From: Saprolegnia diclina VS20
Lineage: Eukaryota; Oomycota; Saprolegniomycetes; Saprolegniales; Saprolegniaceae
NCBI RefSeq assembly: GCF_000281045.1
Contig: NW_008246074.1
Location: 298,272-322,210, forward strand
Direction: 5' to 3'
Length of the DNA: 23,939 nucleotides
Shown here: positions 1-9,431 of the stretch, in pieces
Layout: each line of letters starts with the position of its first letter
How positions within the stretch are numbered: position 1 is the first letter of the stretch
Program-made: the position numbers and the translations under genes
The notes under the pieces: model-generated
The model's database searches: none
Told to the model about the DNA's origin: nothing
Seen by the model: only the letters and a program-made list of their open reading frames with translations

Positions 1-378
1 AACGGTTTTGTGAGGATGGCGCGTCGCTGGCCGCAGTTTTCGCGCGCTTCACATGTGCGAATGTGATCCCTTATCGTACGTCGTCTTTCTCTGATGTGCC
101 TCGGCTTTCCGCAGGGGAATGGAGTCGCGCCTTCCATGATGTTGGCTAGAGCTCGTCGATTCCATAAGACAAAACTAACGTTGTTGAGCCACTTGGAGCT
201 GAGAGCACGCAACTTCTTCAACAGCCACTTACACTCGTATCATTCTATCGCTAGCAATCGACGCACACTACAGCACCGGTTTGTAGAGTGTAGCTGAACA
301 AGTGCGTCCTTCGCAGCCGCAGTCCTGACATCGGCGCGCACGCGTTTAAATTCAACGTTGGCTTGCACTAAGCGTACC
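1..378. other. Non-coding or unassigned left edge
   Basis: No reading frame here has family resemblance or the third-position G/C bias of the real genes. It is probably the upstream flank of the phosphotransferase gene, or the end of a gene lying outside the window. Confidence 0.5.
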
Positions 379-471
379 ATGAGCAATCGAATACAGACAG
401 AGTGTCCACATTGCGACGCTACCGGCGACACGGCATCTTGCTTGTGCGCCGAACGTGCCGTTGGCGTTTGA
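379..471 (+). CDS. Possible small upstream ORF, 30 residues, Cys-rich
   Basis: An ATG at 379 opens a 30-codon frame ending in TGA at 469-471, 73 nt before the start of the phosphotransferase gene and in a different frame from it. The peptide carries a CPHC pair and a CLC pair (Cys 9, 12, 21, 23), a spacing that could bind a metal. It could be an upstream ORF that dampens translation of the downstream gene, a short first exon, or chance. Codon use is less GC-rich at third positions than in the confirmed genes. I do not recognise it as a known protein. Confidence 0.2.
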   Translation: MSNRIQTECPHCDATGDTASCLCAERAVGV

Positions 472-544
472 GTGGCACAGAATGTATGTCATGTCGAATG
501 CTGGTCTTTTGGTTTCGGACCACACAGAAAGGCCACATCCCAAT

Positions 545-1540
545 ATGCCTCTCTTTGAACAGACGCTCCCGATCGACGCTGCCGCCGTCGCCGCCATCGT
601 CGCGACGCACTACGATCTCTCGCTCGGCGCGCGCATCAAGGCCTCGCAGAACCACACGTTTCATGCGGTCGACGAGGCGACCGGCGCCAAGTGCGCGGTG
701 CGCGTGACGCCCGACCCGACGGGCCGCCACGTCCAGCGCATCCGTGACGAGCTCACGTTCGTCTCGTACGTCGCCGGCGCCGGCCTCGACCACGTCTGCG
801 CACCAGTGCCGCCCAAGGCACCTTCGCCGTCGCACCCGCTCTCGGTCGAAGTCGACGGCCTTGTCCTTGCAGTCTTTCATTGGGCGAACGGGTCGCCGGT
901 AGACTTTATGGCGTGGCAATGGATGCTGGACGCGTCGATCGTCAAGGCGTGGGGCGCCTTCTTTGGCCACCTCCATGTCTTGAGCCAGCGCTTTGGCAAC
1001 GAGCACCCGGAGGTAGCACTGCGGATTCAGCGCTACGATGCGATTCATGACGGCGTCCTCGCCGGCGCGCCGCTCAACGCGATCGATACCAGCCTCGAGG
1101 CGGACCCGTCGGCGTTTGGCATCATCCACGGCGACCTCAACTGCTCGAACTTTTTCCTCACGGACGCCAAGACGCTCTCCGTGTTTGATTGGGACCAGAC
1201 CATGCGCGGCTGGTACATGTACGACCTTGCGCAAGCGCTGTTTGGGCCCATCATGCTCGCGGGCGCCGGCGTCCCGATCGCTGGCACGCCCGTGCCCGAG
1301 GCCAACCCGGTGCAGTACCAGGCGTGGATGCTCGAAGGCTACACGAGCGTGCGCGGCCCCCTCTCGGCGACCGACCTATCGCACTTGGAGCGCATGGTCG
1401 ACCTCAAGCGTTCGTTCTACGAACGCTTTTGCCGTCGCGCGCTGGCCGAAGGCGACGTCCCACCCGACATGGCGCCGTTCATTACGTACATTGTGCAGTG
1501 GTTTGACAAAATGGCGGCGCAAAAGACGGCGACCAACTAG
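545..1540 (+). CDS. APH/choline-kinase-like phosphotransferase (protein-kinase-like fold)
   Basis: Intronless gene for a 331-residue protein of the phosphotransferase enzyme family (aminoglycoside phosphotransferase, homoserine, choline and hydroxylysine kinase relatives), which moves the ATP gamma-phosphate to a small-molecule hydroxyl or amine. The catalytic loop is HGDLNCSN (His195, Asp197, Asn202), the Brenner motif. The metal-binding DxD-type site follows as DWD (Asp215, Asp217), then WYMYDLAQALFG, typical of this fold. There is no signal peptide or membrane segment, so it is probably cytosolic. The ATG at 545 is preferred: upstream in-frame ATGs at 482 and 491 would add residues with UTR-like codon use. 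The substrate cannot be told from sequence; nothing suggests antibiotic resistance. It converges with the SUN-domain gene. Confidence 0.85.
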   Translation: MPLFEQTLPIDAAAVAAIVATHYDLSLGARIKASQNHTFHAVDEATGAKCAVRVTPDPTGRHVQRIRDELTFVSYVAGAGLDHVCAPVPPKAPSPSHPLSVEVDGLVLAVFHWANGSPVDFMAWQWMLDASIVKAWGAFFGHLHVLSQRFGNEHPEVALRIQRYDAIHDGVLAGAPLNAIDTSLEADPSAFGIIHGDLNCSNFFLTDAKTLSVFDWDQTMRGWYMYDLAQALFGPIMLAGAGVPIAGTPVPEANPVQYQAWMLEGYTSVRGPLSATDLSHLERMVDLKRSFYERFCRRALAEGDVPPDMAPFITYIVQWFDKMAAQKTATN

Positions 1541-1847
1541 GTTTTTCTAACCCTAAAATTTGCTTCCTGGGCGGTACTAGTCGAAGCAGGCAAATACGCT
1601 CAGAGAGGCGAGACCCGTTGAAGACTAGACTGTCGATTGCATTTGATGCCAGAATAAAAGAATGCACTAGTAAGGTGCGTTTGTGGCCTTGGTACTAGTA
1701 CAGCCGCCATGACTTTGATGCGAGTCGACATTCGAAAAGCCACTCGATTGGCCACGGCCGACCGTACCACCAAATTTGACAATATCGAGTGCCATCTCGT
1801 GCAATAGTTCAATTCTGTGCAACAGAAAATGAGCGAATATTCCACGA
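1541..1847. other. Convergent intergenic spacer
   Basis: Spacer of 307 bp between the 3' ends of the phosphotransferase gene (+) and the SUN-domain gene (-). It is more AT-rich than the coding flanks and must hold both 3' UTRs. No gene or clear repeat is visible. Confidence 0.6.
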
Positions 1848-3929
1848 TTAAAACAGGGGTTTCGGGAGCAACGACGATGTTGGTGCCGACACGGGGGCGC
1901 CACACAGACTCGGCTTGCGCAGTCGGAGGCGGCTCTTGACGTGGTGTTGTCGAAAGCCGTGCATGACGCGGCGATACAGTGTATTGCGCTGGATCGCGCC
2001 GTCGTCGAGGCTTCGTCCAAACCGAAGGGTTCGGTCGACGCGCTTGTCCATCTCTTGCGTGAGCGGGTCGACCTCGTCGTCTGTCTCGTCGACCGACTCC
2101 ATGCGCCGGAGCCACTCGCGCCGCGCCGCACGCCGATGGCAGCCCGTGAGGCACCGAAAGATGCTTCGGGCGACAAAGAACAAAATGAGAAACGCCGAGA
2201 GCACAATCGCAACAAGAATGCCCGCCTTCATCGTCGTGATCACGTCCCAGACGAGCAGCATTTCGTTCTATACGTAGCATCCTTTGTTTATCTTTTGACA
2301 CTAGGGCAGTGAGAATATTGTCGGTACCCGCAACGACAGATTCTCTTGGTACACGCCTTCGAGCAGCGTCATGTACTTTTCATTCGACGACGTCAAAAAC
2401 TCGAGCTCCGAGTCGACAATGACGCGCTACGGCACAAAGAGTATCAAGAATCTATCAACCGAGTCGACGTACGAGTTCGTGCACGGCTTTGGTGAGATTG
2501 CTCATTTGCTCACTGAGGAGGGCGAGCTTGATCTAGTCGAACGCAGCGCTGTCAAGGACACTCCATTCTACACTGCACATACCTGCGCGTCCACCGCAGC
2601 GGGCTTGAGCGTCTCGGACACGGTGCGTTCGAGGCTGCTCTGGTTGGCTTCCAGGGCTTGGACTAGTCAGTAGTTGCATCAAACACCACCATCCACGAGC
2701 TCCAAATGTACTCTTCTTGGACATGCGAATGTAAAAGTTGTCGAGGCCCTTCTGCTCGTCGCCCGAAACGCCATTGCTGCTCGTGGAAGATGAGCCGTTG
2801 GTCGTCTTGCCATGCTCGTGGGCCTTGGTGTGGTTGGCGCTATCGTCGACGACGGTCGTGGCGGCTGGACTGTGGTTCTCGGGTGTGGTCTTGGTCGACG
2901 GGGCATGGCTTGCGCTCGTCGCATTGGCGGCCGAAGCGTTTGCTGGCGGTTGGTGTGCTGTCGTCGGCTTCTCGGTGGGTGGCGGCGATGTTGGCAGCGG
3001 CTCACACACCTCCACGTCCCACGGCAAGACGACGTCGGGCACGGGGCACATCGAGTCGAAGATCGTACTTGAGGTCGGTGAGGGAACGACCACCTCAATC
3101 GTCGGTGGTTCGATCGCTGGCGGCGCGAGAGTCGGCTCTTCGTGAATACTGCGCTCGAGCTGCGAGATAACTTGAGTAAACGTGCGTCCGTAGACCTTGA
3201 TCTGGCTCATCGTGCAATAGTACTCGGCGCCGTAATGCGAGTTGAGGCGGAGCTTGAGGTACCGCACATGGTGCTTCTCCTGAAAGTGGAAGAGCTGGTC
3301 GCCGTTCTTGTGCAACGCGGTGAAGTGGCCAAGGACGACCCACGTATCGGTCGGGTAGTTGATGCTGCCAAGCACCTACCGCATGCCATGAGCCTCCACG
3401 AAGGATACGATGGACGGATTCGTACGAGGAATTCTTTGGTCATCGACGAGAACTTTTCGTAGTTGGCGATCGAGATCGCGTCGGCGTGGATGTCTTCCGA
3501 GAGCGAGATGACGATCCACTTCTTGTCGGCCGAGCACGGAATGAGCATGTACCGGTCCTTATCGGGCACGAGGAGGTTCACCGAGCCCTTCGTGCCCGGC
3601 GCATGGTCGAGGACCGTCGCGCCAGAGTCCTTCGACGCGTAGTTCTGCCGCTGGCCGCCATCGCTGTCTTGGACTTCCATCGAGTTGGAGCTCGGGTTGT
3701 ACAGGCCGCGGTCGACCTCAATGTCGATCTCGGCAATGTTCTCGGCAATGTCCGAGGACCGCGCCGCAACCGCGTCGTCGGGCTCGGCGCGCTCGTGGTG
3801 CACCTGCGGCGACGGCGTGGCGGACCCACTGCTGCTGCTCTCGACCTCGCCGGGCGCGACGATGCCATGGGCGAGGGCCATGAGGAGGACGAGGCTGGCA
3901 GCCAGCACCAGGACGGGGCGACCGCGCAT
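1848..3929 (-). CDS. Mid-SUN-domain membrane protein (SLP1/Osteopotentia class)
   Basis: Six exons: 3929-3426, 3375-2712, 2662-2583, 2532-2473, 2426-2328, 2267-1848; all introns are GT...AG and 46-60 nt, and phases match throughout, giving 608 residues. Layout: N-terminal signal peptide (about 1-24, hydrophobic VLVLAASLVLLMALA); SUN domain about 96-231, with ANYEKFSS, YPTDTW, VRYLKLRL and SHYGAEYYCT as in the SLP1/OPT family; a Ser/Thr/Pro-rich stretch about 245-375; predicted coiled coil about 390-470, including QALEANQSSLE; one membrane segment about 484-505; a basic C-terminal tail. This signal-SUN-coil-TM order defines mid-SUN proteins of the ER and nuclear envelope. In yeast, Slp1 works with Emp65 in ER protein quality control; animal Osteopotentia supports collagen secretion. 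The role here is inferred from family. A CCAAT box lies 62 nt upstream of the start, at 3991. Confidence 0.9.
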
Positions 3930-4565
3930 GCTTGATGCTTGCCGACGGGCCTATTTTTGTATCGCCGGGTCGATTTCCGCTGGATTTTGACCAATCAAAC
4001 ACGTGGAATCGAAACGCGGTGTCGCAGGTAGAGAAGAGACGCATGGGACGCTGCTGCTGGACGACGACGATGGCGATGACGACGACGAGCTCGATGGCTC
4101 ATGCAGCGCCGAGCGAGGCGCGCTAGCATGCTGCTTGCAGGACCGGCGACGTCTTCTCTGCGTACCGTATCGGGCCAACTTGTTGAAGTTGCCTTGGTCA
4201 CGTTGGGGATGGGCCTGGTTTCGTCGACGCCGCCAAGCGGCGCGGCCGTTGGCATACAGTACTCTGCGCGATGCGCCGGCCTCGACCAACGACACTAGCG
4301 TCTTGGGCGCATCATGAGAACTCCCATCCAACTAGATATGTCGGACCCAACCAGATCCAGACCACGGGTTGACCAGATGTGGCACTTTGCCAGATGCAGC
4401 CAACATTCGTACGGTGGCCTGTGTACACTGCTGCTCGAGCGCAGGACGCGGATGTGGGCGAGAGCGGGATGTCAGAAATAGAGTTTATGAACGGGTTCGG
4501 CAAGACGCCAGGTCATTGTGGCATGAGCTCCAGACGTGCGCGGACCCCACGACTCGTGTTTCCGC
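3930..4565. other. Intergenic region with weak overlapping ORFs
   Basis: Spacer of 636 bp between the SUN gene start and the proteasome gene end, both on the minus strand. A CCAAT box at 3991-3995 fits the SUN promoter. Between about 3995 and 4331 several short frames overlap on both strands, including a GAC/GTC-type repeat read as poly-Asp on plus or poly-Ser on minus (about 4058-4095). On the minus strand a GTACG...GCTAG segment of 43 nt looks like an intron, but no joined frame makes a recognisable protein. It may hide a small unannotated gene; I could not support one. Confidence 0.35.
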
Positions 4566-5441
4566 TTAGTCTTTGCGCGTCTTGAGCACCTTGGTGGTGA
4601 CGCCGTCCTTGGTCCTACGCGACAATGGCATGATCAGCAAGAGCGAGACAAGGTGCCACAATGTACAAGATGTGGACGACACCGCCCCAGCCCGAGAGCG
4701 CGTCTCGGTTGCACGCCGACAAGAGGCACTGCGAGATGGTTTCAAAGAGGTCCTCGGGCTCCTGTTCAGCAGACGCATGAGTCCCAAGACGCATCTCGCG
4801 AGGTGGAAGGTACCAAGTCGGGGCGATATAGGGATTCGCACATGCCGTGCAAGGCTTCTTCCATTGTCCCTGCGACGACGTAGTCCTTCGTGAAGAGCTC
4901 ACAGCCCAGGCAGTCCATGCTCGAAAGGAACGGCTTGTTCTCGGGCGTCAAGCCGGCGACGATGGGCTCGACAAACCAGGGGCCAAACCTGCGGTGAGCG
5001 CTGCAGTCGCCATGGCACGCTGACATGTACGTACCGCTTCTCGTACATCATGTTGGAGATCATGGCGCTGAGCGTCTTGGCCTTGATTTCGCGTTCCTCT
5101 TGCATCTTGTACATGTTGAGCTTAAAGCGGAGGAGCTGCGAGACGCTTTGCACGTCCGTGGCCAAGCCAGAGAGGCCGAGGAACGTCTTGTCGTTGAGGC
5201 GGAAGACCTTTTGGAAGTCGGTCGAGATCGTCTGGCCCTGCACGCCCATGCGCGTATCGCTAGTCATCGCAGGATAAGATTGCGGCACGAGGATGGTGCT
5301 CGTCGTACCAGGCAATCGCGACGCAGTCCTTGCCCGCCATCGCGATGATGGCGGCCCCGTTGTAGGCCATGATGCTCTACATAGGCCATGAGCCTCGGGT
5401 CATTGCCATAGCATCTGGACGACGCCGGCCTCGCATACCAT
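4566..5441 (-). CDS. PSMB3: 20S proteasome subunit beta-3
   Basis: Six exons: 5441-5439 (ATG only), 5376-5309, 5259-5035, 4988-4814, 4761-4667, 4614-4566. The introns are 62, 49, 46, 52 and 52 nt, all GT...AG. The joined protein has 204 residues against about 205 in human PSMB3 and yeast Pup3. Family signatures run along its length: MSIMAYNG at the N-terminus, CVAIACD, STDFQKVF, GLATDVQ, MYEKRFGPW, EPIVAGL, GMCESLY, EPEDLFETISQ, RDALSGWGG and a C-terminal KTRKD. Beta-3 is a non-catalytic subunit of the inner beta rings and lacks the N-terminal active threonine, as expected. The first coding exon is only the start codon; this is chosen because the residues just before the next internal Met match the conserved N-terminus exactly and the upstream ATG sits on a perfect GTATGC donor. 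Confidence 0.95.
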
Positions 5442-5739
5442 GTTGCTCCGTCTGCGGCTCAGAAGCTTTGATTTCTGCGGCTTAGTTTCTTTGGCCGAGA
5501 ACCTCTAGCAATGGATACCCCGTCGATCTTTCGACCGCAAGAAAAGCGCGATAAATGATAGCTTTAACGTATGGATCCAATCTCTCACACTATCAATGTA
5601 TTAATATACAGTTTCAAAGGTTTTATTGTAATATAGTGTAGATCCGAGAATACTGTACTATAAGACCATTTACACTATATGAAGATTTTCACACACTATT
5701 CCACCGTCGATCGTGGCACCGCTTGGCAAGATCCCGCTC
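5442..5739. promoter_or_regulatory. AT-rich divergent promoter region with repeated ACACTAT
   Basis: Spacer of 298 bp between the divergent starts of the proteasome gene (-) and the small His-rich gene (+). The right half (about 5560-5700) is strongly AT-rich. It carries the heptamer ACACTAT near 5587, 5672 and 5693, and its complement ATAGTGT near 5633. It also holds a near-duplicate TCTGCGGCTCAG / TCTGCGGCTTAG at about 5451-5485. A shared bidirectional promoter is inferred from gene orientation; no known factor site is claimed. Confidence 0.45.
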
Positions 5740-6445
5740 ATGACCGCACCGCTCATGGAGTTCCATCCGTCCATGTCGCTCGAGCACCATGCTGCGCCGA
5801 CGTCGATCATCAAGCAGCCATCGCCAGCCATAAGCTCAGGTAGGCGCTGAGCGGAAACGGTCATCACGGCCCACGCAGCACTTGCAGGCGCACCCGACCG
5901 TCCAAGCGCTCCCGATCCCGACCGCGTGTGGCACGACGTCAATGACGTACGCACGCCGATATGCATCAAAGTGCCAACGGCCCCATTAGACGCTTCATTC
6001 CCTTGCGGCGCTTGATGCACCGCTGGCGGCGGACGACAGCGCGGCCATCGAGAAGCTCCAGCAGCTCAAGAAGCTCCACTCGATCTGCCATATCCTTTCG
6101 CCCGCTGCCGCCCACGTCTCTATATGCACATAGCGTCCTTAGCACGATGCACACTCACGCGAGACGCATGTGCAGACGATCAAGCTCGGGCTTATGGCCG
6201 AGCGCAATGCGTATGTGGCCAAGCTCGTCGCACTCCAAGCGTACGTCATTTTCAGGATCGACCTGTCATTCGACAGCCCACGTAGGCACGCAAGGACGCT
6301 GGCCGCCGACTCGGTCGTCCGAACCACGCTGCTGCAGAGTCTGGCCAAGCTCAAGACCTCCATCCACCATCCTCCTTCCAACAACAGCACTTCTGGTAGT
6401 GCACATCATCATCACCACCATAGTTCGTCGACCGGTAAGAAGTAA
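5740..6445 (+). CDS. Hypothetical helical protein with C-terminal His6 run
   Basis: Five exons: 5740-5839, 5888-5946, 5990-6115, 6176-6240, 6286-6445; introns of 48, 43, 60 and 45 nt, phases consistent, 169 residues. For intron 3 an alternative AG at 6163 would add four residues in frame. The start at 5740 is the first ATG after an in-frame stop at 5680. I do not recognise a family. The N-terminal third is Pro/Ser-rich and probably disordered. The middle (about 65-130) is helical and amphipathic, with an EKLQQLKKLH stretch and MAERNAYVAKLVALQ, possibly a coiled coil. The tail is Ser/Asn-rich with six consecutive histidines (6404-6421) and ends SSSTGKK. It is convergent with the U2SURP-like gene, 49 nt away. 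Confidence 0.65.
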
Positions 6446-6494
6446 TTCGTCAACGAAACCTCATGGCTTGCATGGTCTACCTACTCTTGTGGGC

Positions 6495-9224
6495 TCATGC
6501 TGCCTCGTCATCATCGAGCGGCTCGCCATCGACATCGTCCAGCGGCTCGCCGTCCACATCGTCGTCGAGCGGCTCGCCATCGAGGTCGTCGTCATCCTGG
6601 TTGCCATCAAGAGGCATGCCATCAATGTCATCGTCCTCTCCGCCCATGGGCGCATCCGGCATCTCGTCCATGGGTGCGCCATCAAGGTCGTCGTCGCCCT
6701 GGTTCTTGGCGCTTGTGGGTGCTTTCGCGACGCTGGTGAAGCGCTGGAGCATGGCGAGGCAGGCGTACATGTCGAGCGTCGAGCCCGACGAGACAAGACC
6801 TGCTTGCTTGCACTTGCGCTTGAGGCGGTCCTCCGAGAGGTTCAAAATCTCGGGGCCCAAGACGCTGCGTGGGTCGACGTCGGACGGGTCCTTCTTGGCG
6901 AGGAATGTCGCGTTGAGGCCGAGGAGGTACGATGGCGGGAAGAGACTCCAGTTCTCCCACGCATTCAGCACCGAGAGCACCTACAGCGAGATTGATTATC
7001 CATACGGTCCATATCCAGCCACGCAACGTACCTTGTCGCGCATCAGATTGAACGACATACGGCCGACAATCGTTTGGTGCACGTGGTTGAGCACTTGCAT
7101 GATCTCGGGAAGACACTCTTCAAACTGTGTTCGGTACAGCGACGCGTTCTTCTTCGGGGCGGTCGAGTTGTGCAGAATGTCCGAGATCACATACAGCCGC
7201 GCGACATAGGTCATGGGCGGCAGCAGCAACTTCTCGTCATCGTCAGCGGCGTACTCGACGCGGAACGCTTTGGCGACGATGCTCACAATGTCGACGGCGC
7301 ACTCCGAGTGGTCAAGCGCGAACGCCATCACATCGCAGATCGCGTCCCGTTCCAAACTCACGTCTTCGAGGAGCTCGCAAAAGTCGTCGTAGCCGTCTGC
7401 GTCCAGGAGATTGCGCTGACGGCCCCTACACGTCAAACATGTAGCTCTGTCGACGGGGCAAGAAGAAAGCCTACTCTTCCTTGTCCCGCGCCGCCGCCAA
7501 CTGGGCCCCGGTCATGACGGCACCCTTCTCTATGGTCGACAGATGACTTTGTGGACTGTTGGCATCCCGCGTGAAGCGGTGGTGCGTGCGGCGGGCTGGG
7601 CGCGGCGACCGCGCAGGACTCGGGCTCCGAGACCGCGGCGCGCCGTCGCGCACCGACGACGACGCACTGTCCCGCGGCGGCGGCGGAAGGTACACGAGCC
7701 CGTTCTCGCCGGGGATCGGGTCGCGGCCCCAGCGGTAGTCGTTCTCGCCGCGCCGCAGCGAGAGCACCTTCCACTTGTAGTAGTGAAACAAGCTCGAGTT
7801 GTGGTCGGTCAGAAACAGAAACCGGTCGTCCGGGCGCAGCCGCATCGCGTCTTCCATCTGCGGACCGCCTTCGGCCTACGAGACGATGTCACAAGCCATA
7901 GTCGGGGATGCTGACGTACGACGCACTCGGCAAACCGGTTGACGTATCGCACGGTATCCTTGTCCGGGAGCTCGACGATGATGGGCGGACGAGCGAAGGG
8001 CAAGCCGCGCGGTGGCCCCGACAATGGCGTTCCCGTCATCATTGTCGGACGCGGCGGCGGCGGTCCTATCGCACATTCGAGGATGACGTGGGCACTTGCG
8101 ACGCGCGAACCTGGAAACGGCGGACGTGGCGGGAACCCCATCGAAGGCGGTGGCGGGCGCGCAAACATCGGTGGCGGTGTCATGAGCGGTCGCGGGAATG
8201 CCACGGGCGGCGCAAACATCGAGGACGGCTTGGGGGCGTCCATGCGGACGGCTTTGCCCCACCCGACCATGATCTCTTGCCCGTCCACCTACGGTCATGA
8301 GGCATCCGGGGTTTGGAAGAGACCCAACGTACAATGCGTTCGTTCAAGTGCACACGCGCGTCGTCGGCGTCGTCGCGTCGGCGAAAGCATACAAAGCCCG
8401 TGAGCCGGCCGCGAAGCCGCTCTTCGTCGTTGCGCGGCCACATGATCTTGACCGAGTAGATGGCGCCGTACTCTTCAAAGATCGTCTAGCAGGTGCCATG
8501 AGTATGCAGTGAGAAGAGGATGGCGGTCAACCCGGAGCGCATCTTCCGTGATCGTGGGCGGGAGGTTGCCGACGTACAGATTGGTCGTGTCGCCAACGCC
8601 GTCGTCGTGGGACCCGCCAATGTCGCGGTGGGGGTAGACGTCGACGGCCGGCGCGGGCTCAAACTTACTGCATTTGCGTCAAGCATTACCATTCAGCAAG
8701 CAGAGGAGGTAGTACTGTTCTTTGATCTCTTGGAGAAAGAGGTCCATCTCGCGGATCTTCTTGCGGGGCACGTCGACGACCGGCGGTTCGTCCTCGTCGT
8801 CCATCGCAAACGCAAAGGCTTTTGCCGACGTCGACGACGACGACGACTTGGCCGACGACGACCGCGCTGGTCCTGGCATCGGGCGGCGCAGCGGTGGCGG
8901 CGTCTCGTACCGCTGCGGCGTGTACGCTGGTGCGCTCAACGCGCCGGCTTGCACGAACGCCTGTCGCGGCTCGTGCTCGAACGAGGCAACGAACGACTCG
9001 TAGACCTTGGCGGCCTCCTCGTCCGCGATGCGCTTCTTGCGCTCCTGCTCCTCGCGCTCCTTGTCGAACTTGGTCTTCTTCTGCGTCGCCATCGAGAAGC
9101 GCGGGACGCCATCCTCCGGTCGCTTGGCCCCGTCCTCGTACAGCTTGCGCTTCCGCTGTCGCTCGTCGTCCATCGTTGGTCGCTTGATCTTTGGCCACAA
9201 CTTCGTCGAAGCAACCAATGCCAT
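6495..9224 (-). CDS. U2SURP: U2 snRNP-associated SURP protein (SR140)
   Basis: Eight exons: 9224-8716, 8667-8532, 8485-8333, 8288-8111, 8065-7920, 7875-7475, 7425-7032, 6980-6495; introns 44-51 nt, phases consistent, 800 residues. Domain order equals human SR140: charged N-terminal helix region; RRM about 198-285 (TNLYVGNLPP, VKIMWPRNDEE, VGWGKAV); Pro-rich linker; SURP module about 358-412 (GGPQMEDAM, RFLF, YYKWKVLSL); CID about 500-660 (MAFALDHS, RLYVISDILHNS, WENWSLFPP); then an acidic tail of DGEPLDD-type repeats. The family binds U2 snRNP and acts in pre-mRNA splicing in the nucleus. The long C-terminal RS domain of animal SR140 (about 1029 residues) is missing. Intron 4 (8066-8110) is 45 nt without a stop, so its retention would insert 15 residues in frame. 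Confidence 0.93.
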
Positions 9225-9431
9225 TTCTGTATTCTATGACGTTCTATTTGAATCGCATTTAAATCATCATGTTTATTGGTGCCTTCGATCTTCGGTGCTA
9301 CGCCCACAGCGGATCTTGTGGGCAACGTCGACCACGCACCGCCAGCTCGAGCTCGGCCCACTGCATTCCGCTTGCATGCTTCTCTTGTTATGCTTATTGG
9401 CAAGGCGAATGCTAGCGGCTTCACGAATAGC
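9225..9431. other. Short tandem spacer between two minus-strand genes
   Basis: Spacer of 207 bp holding the 3' UTR of the carboxypeptidase gene (to its right) and the promoter of the U2SURP-like gene (to its left). No separate feature is visible. Confidence 0.5.

Noticed and set aside
419-1234. A 271-codon minus-strand frame, Arg/Asp-rich
   Set aside because: Antisense shadow of the phosphotransferase gene, whose HGD...N and DWD motifs are on the plus strand.
1549-1557. Telomere-like AACCCTAAA
   Set aside because: A single copy in a 3' UTR; no tandem array.
1848-2261. Separate small single-TM protein
   Set aside because: It joins in phase, through a 60-nt intron, to the SUN-domain gene and supplies that family's expected C-terminal membrane segment.
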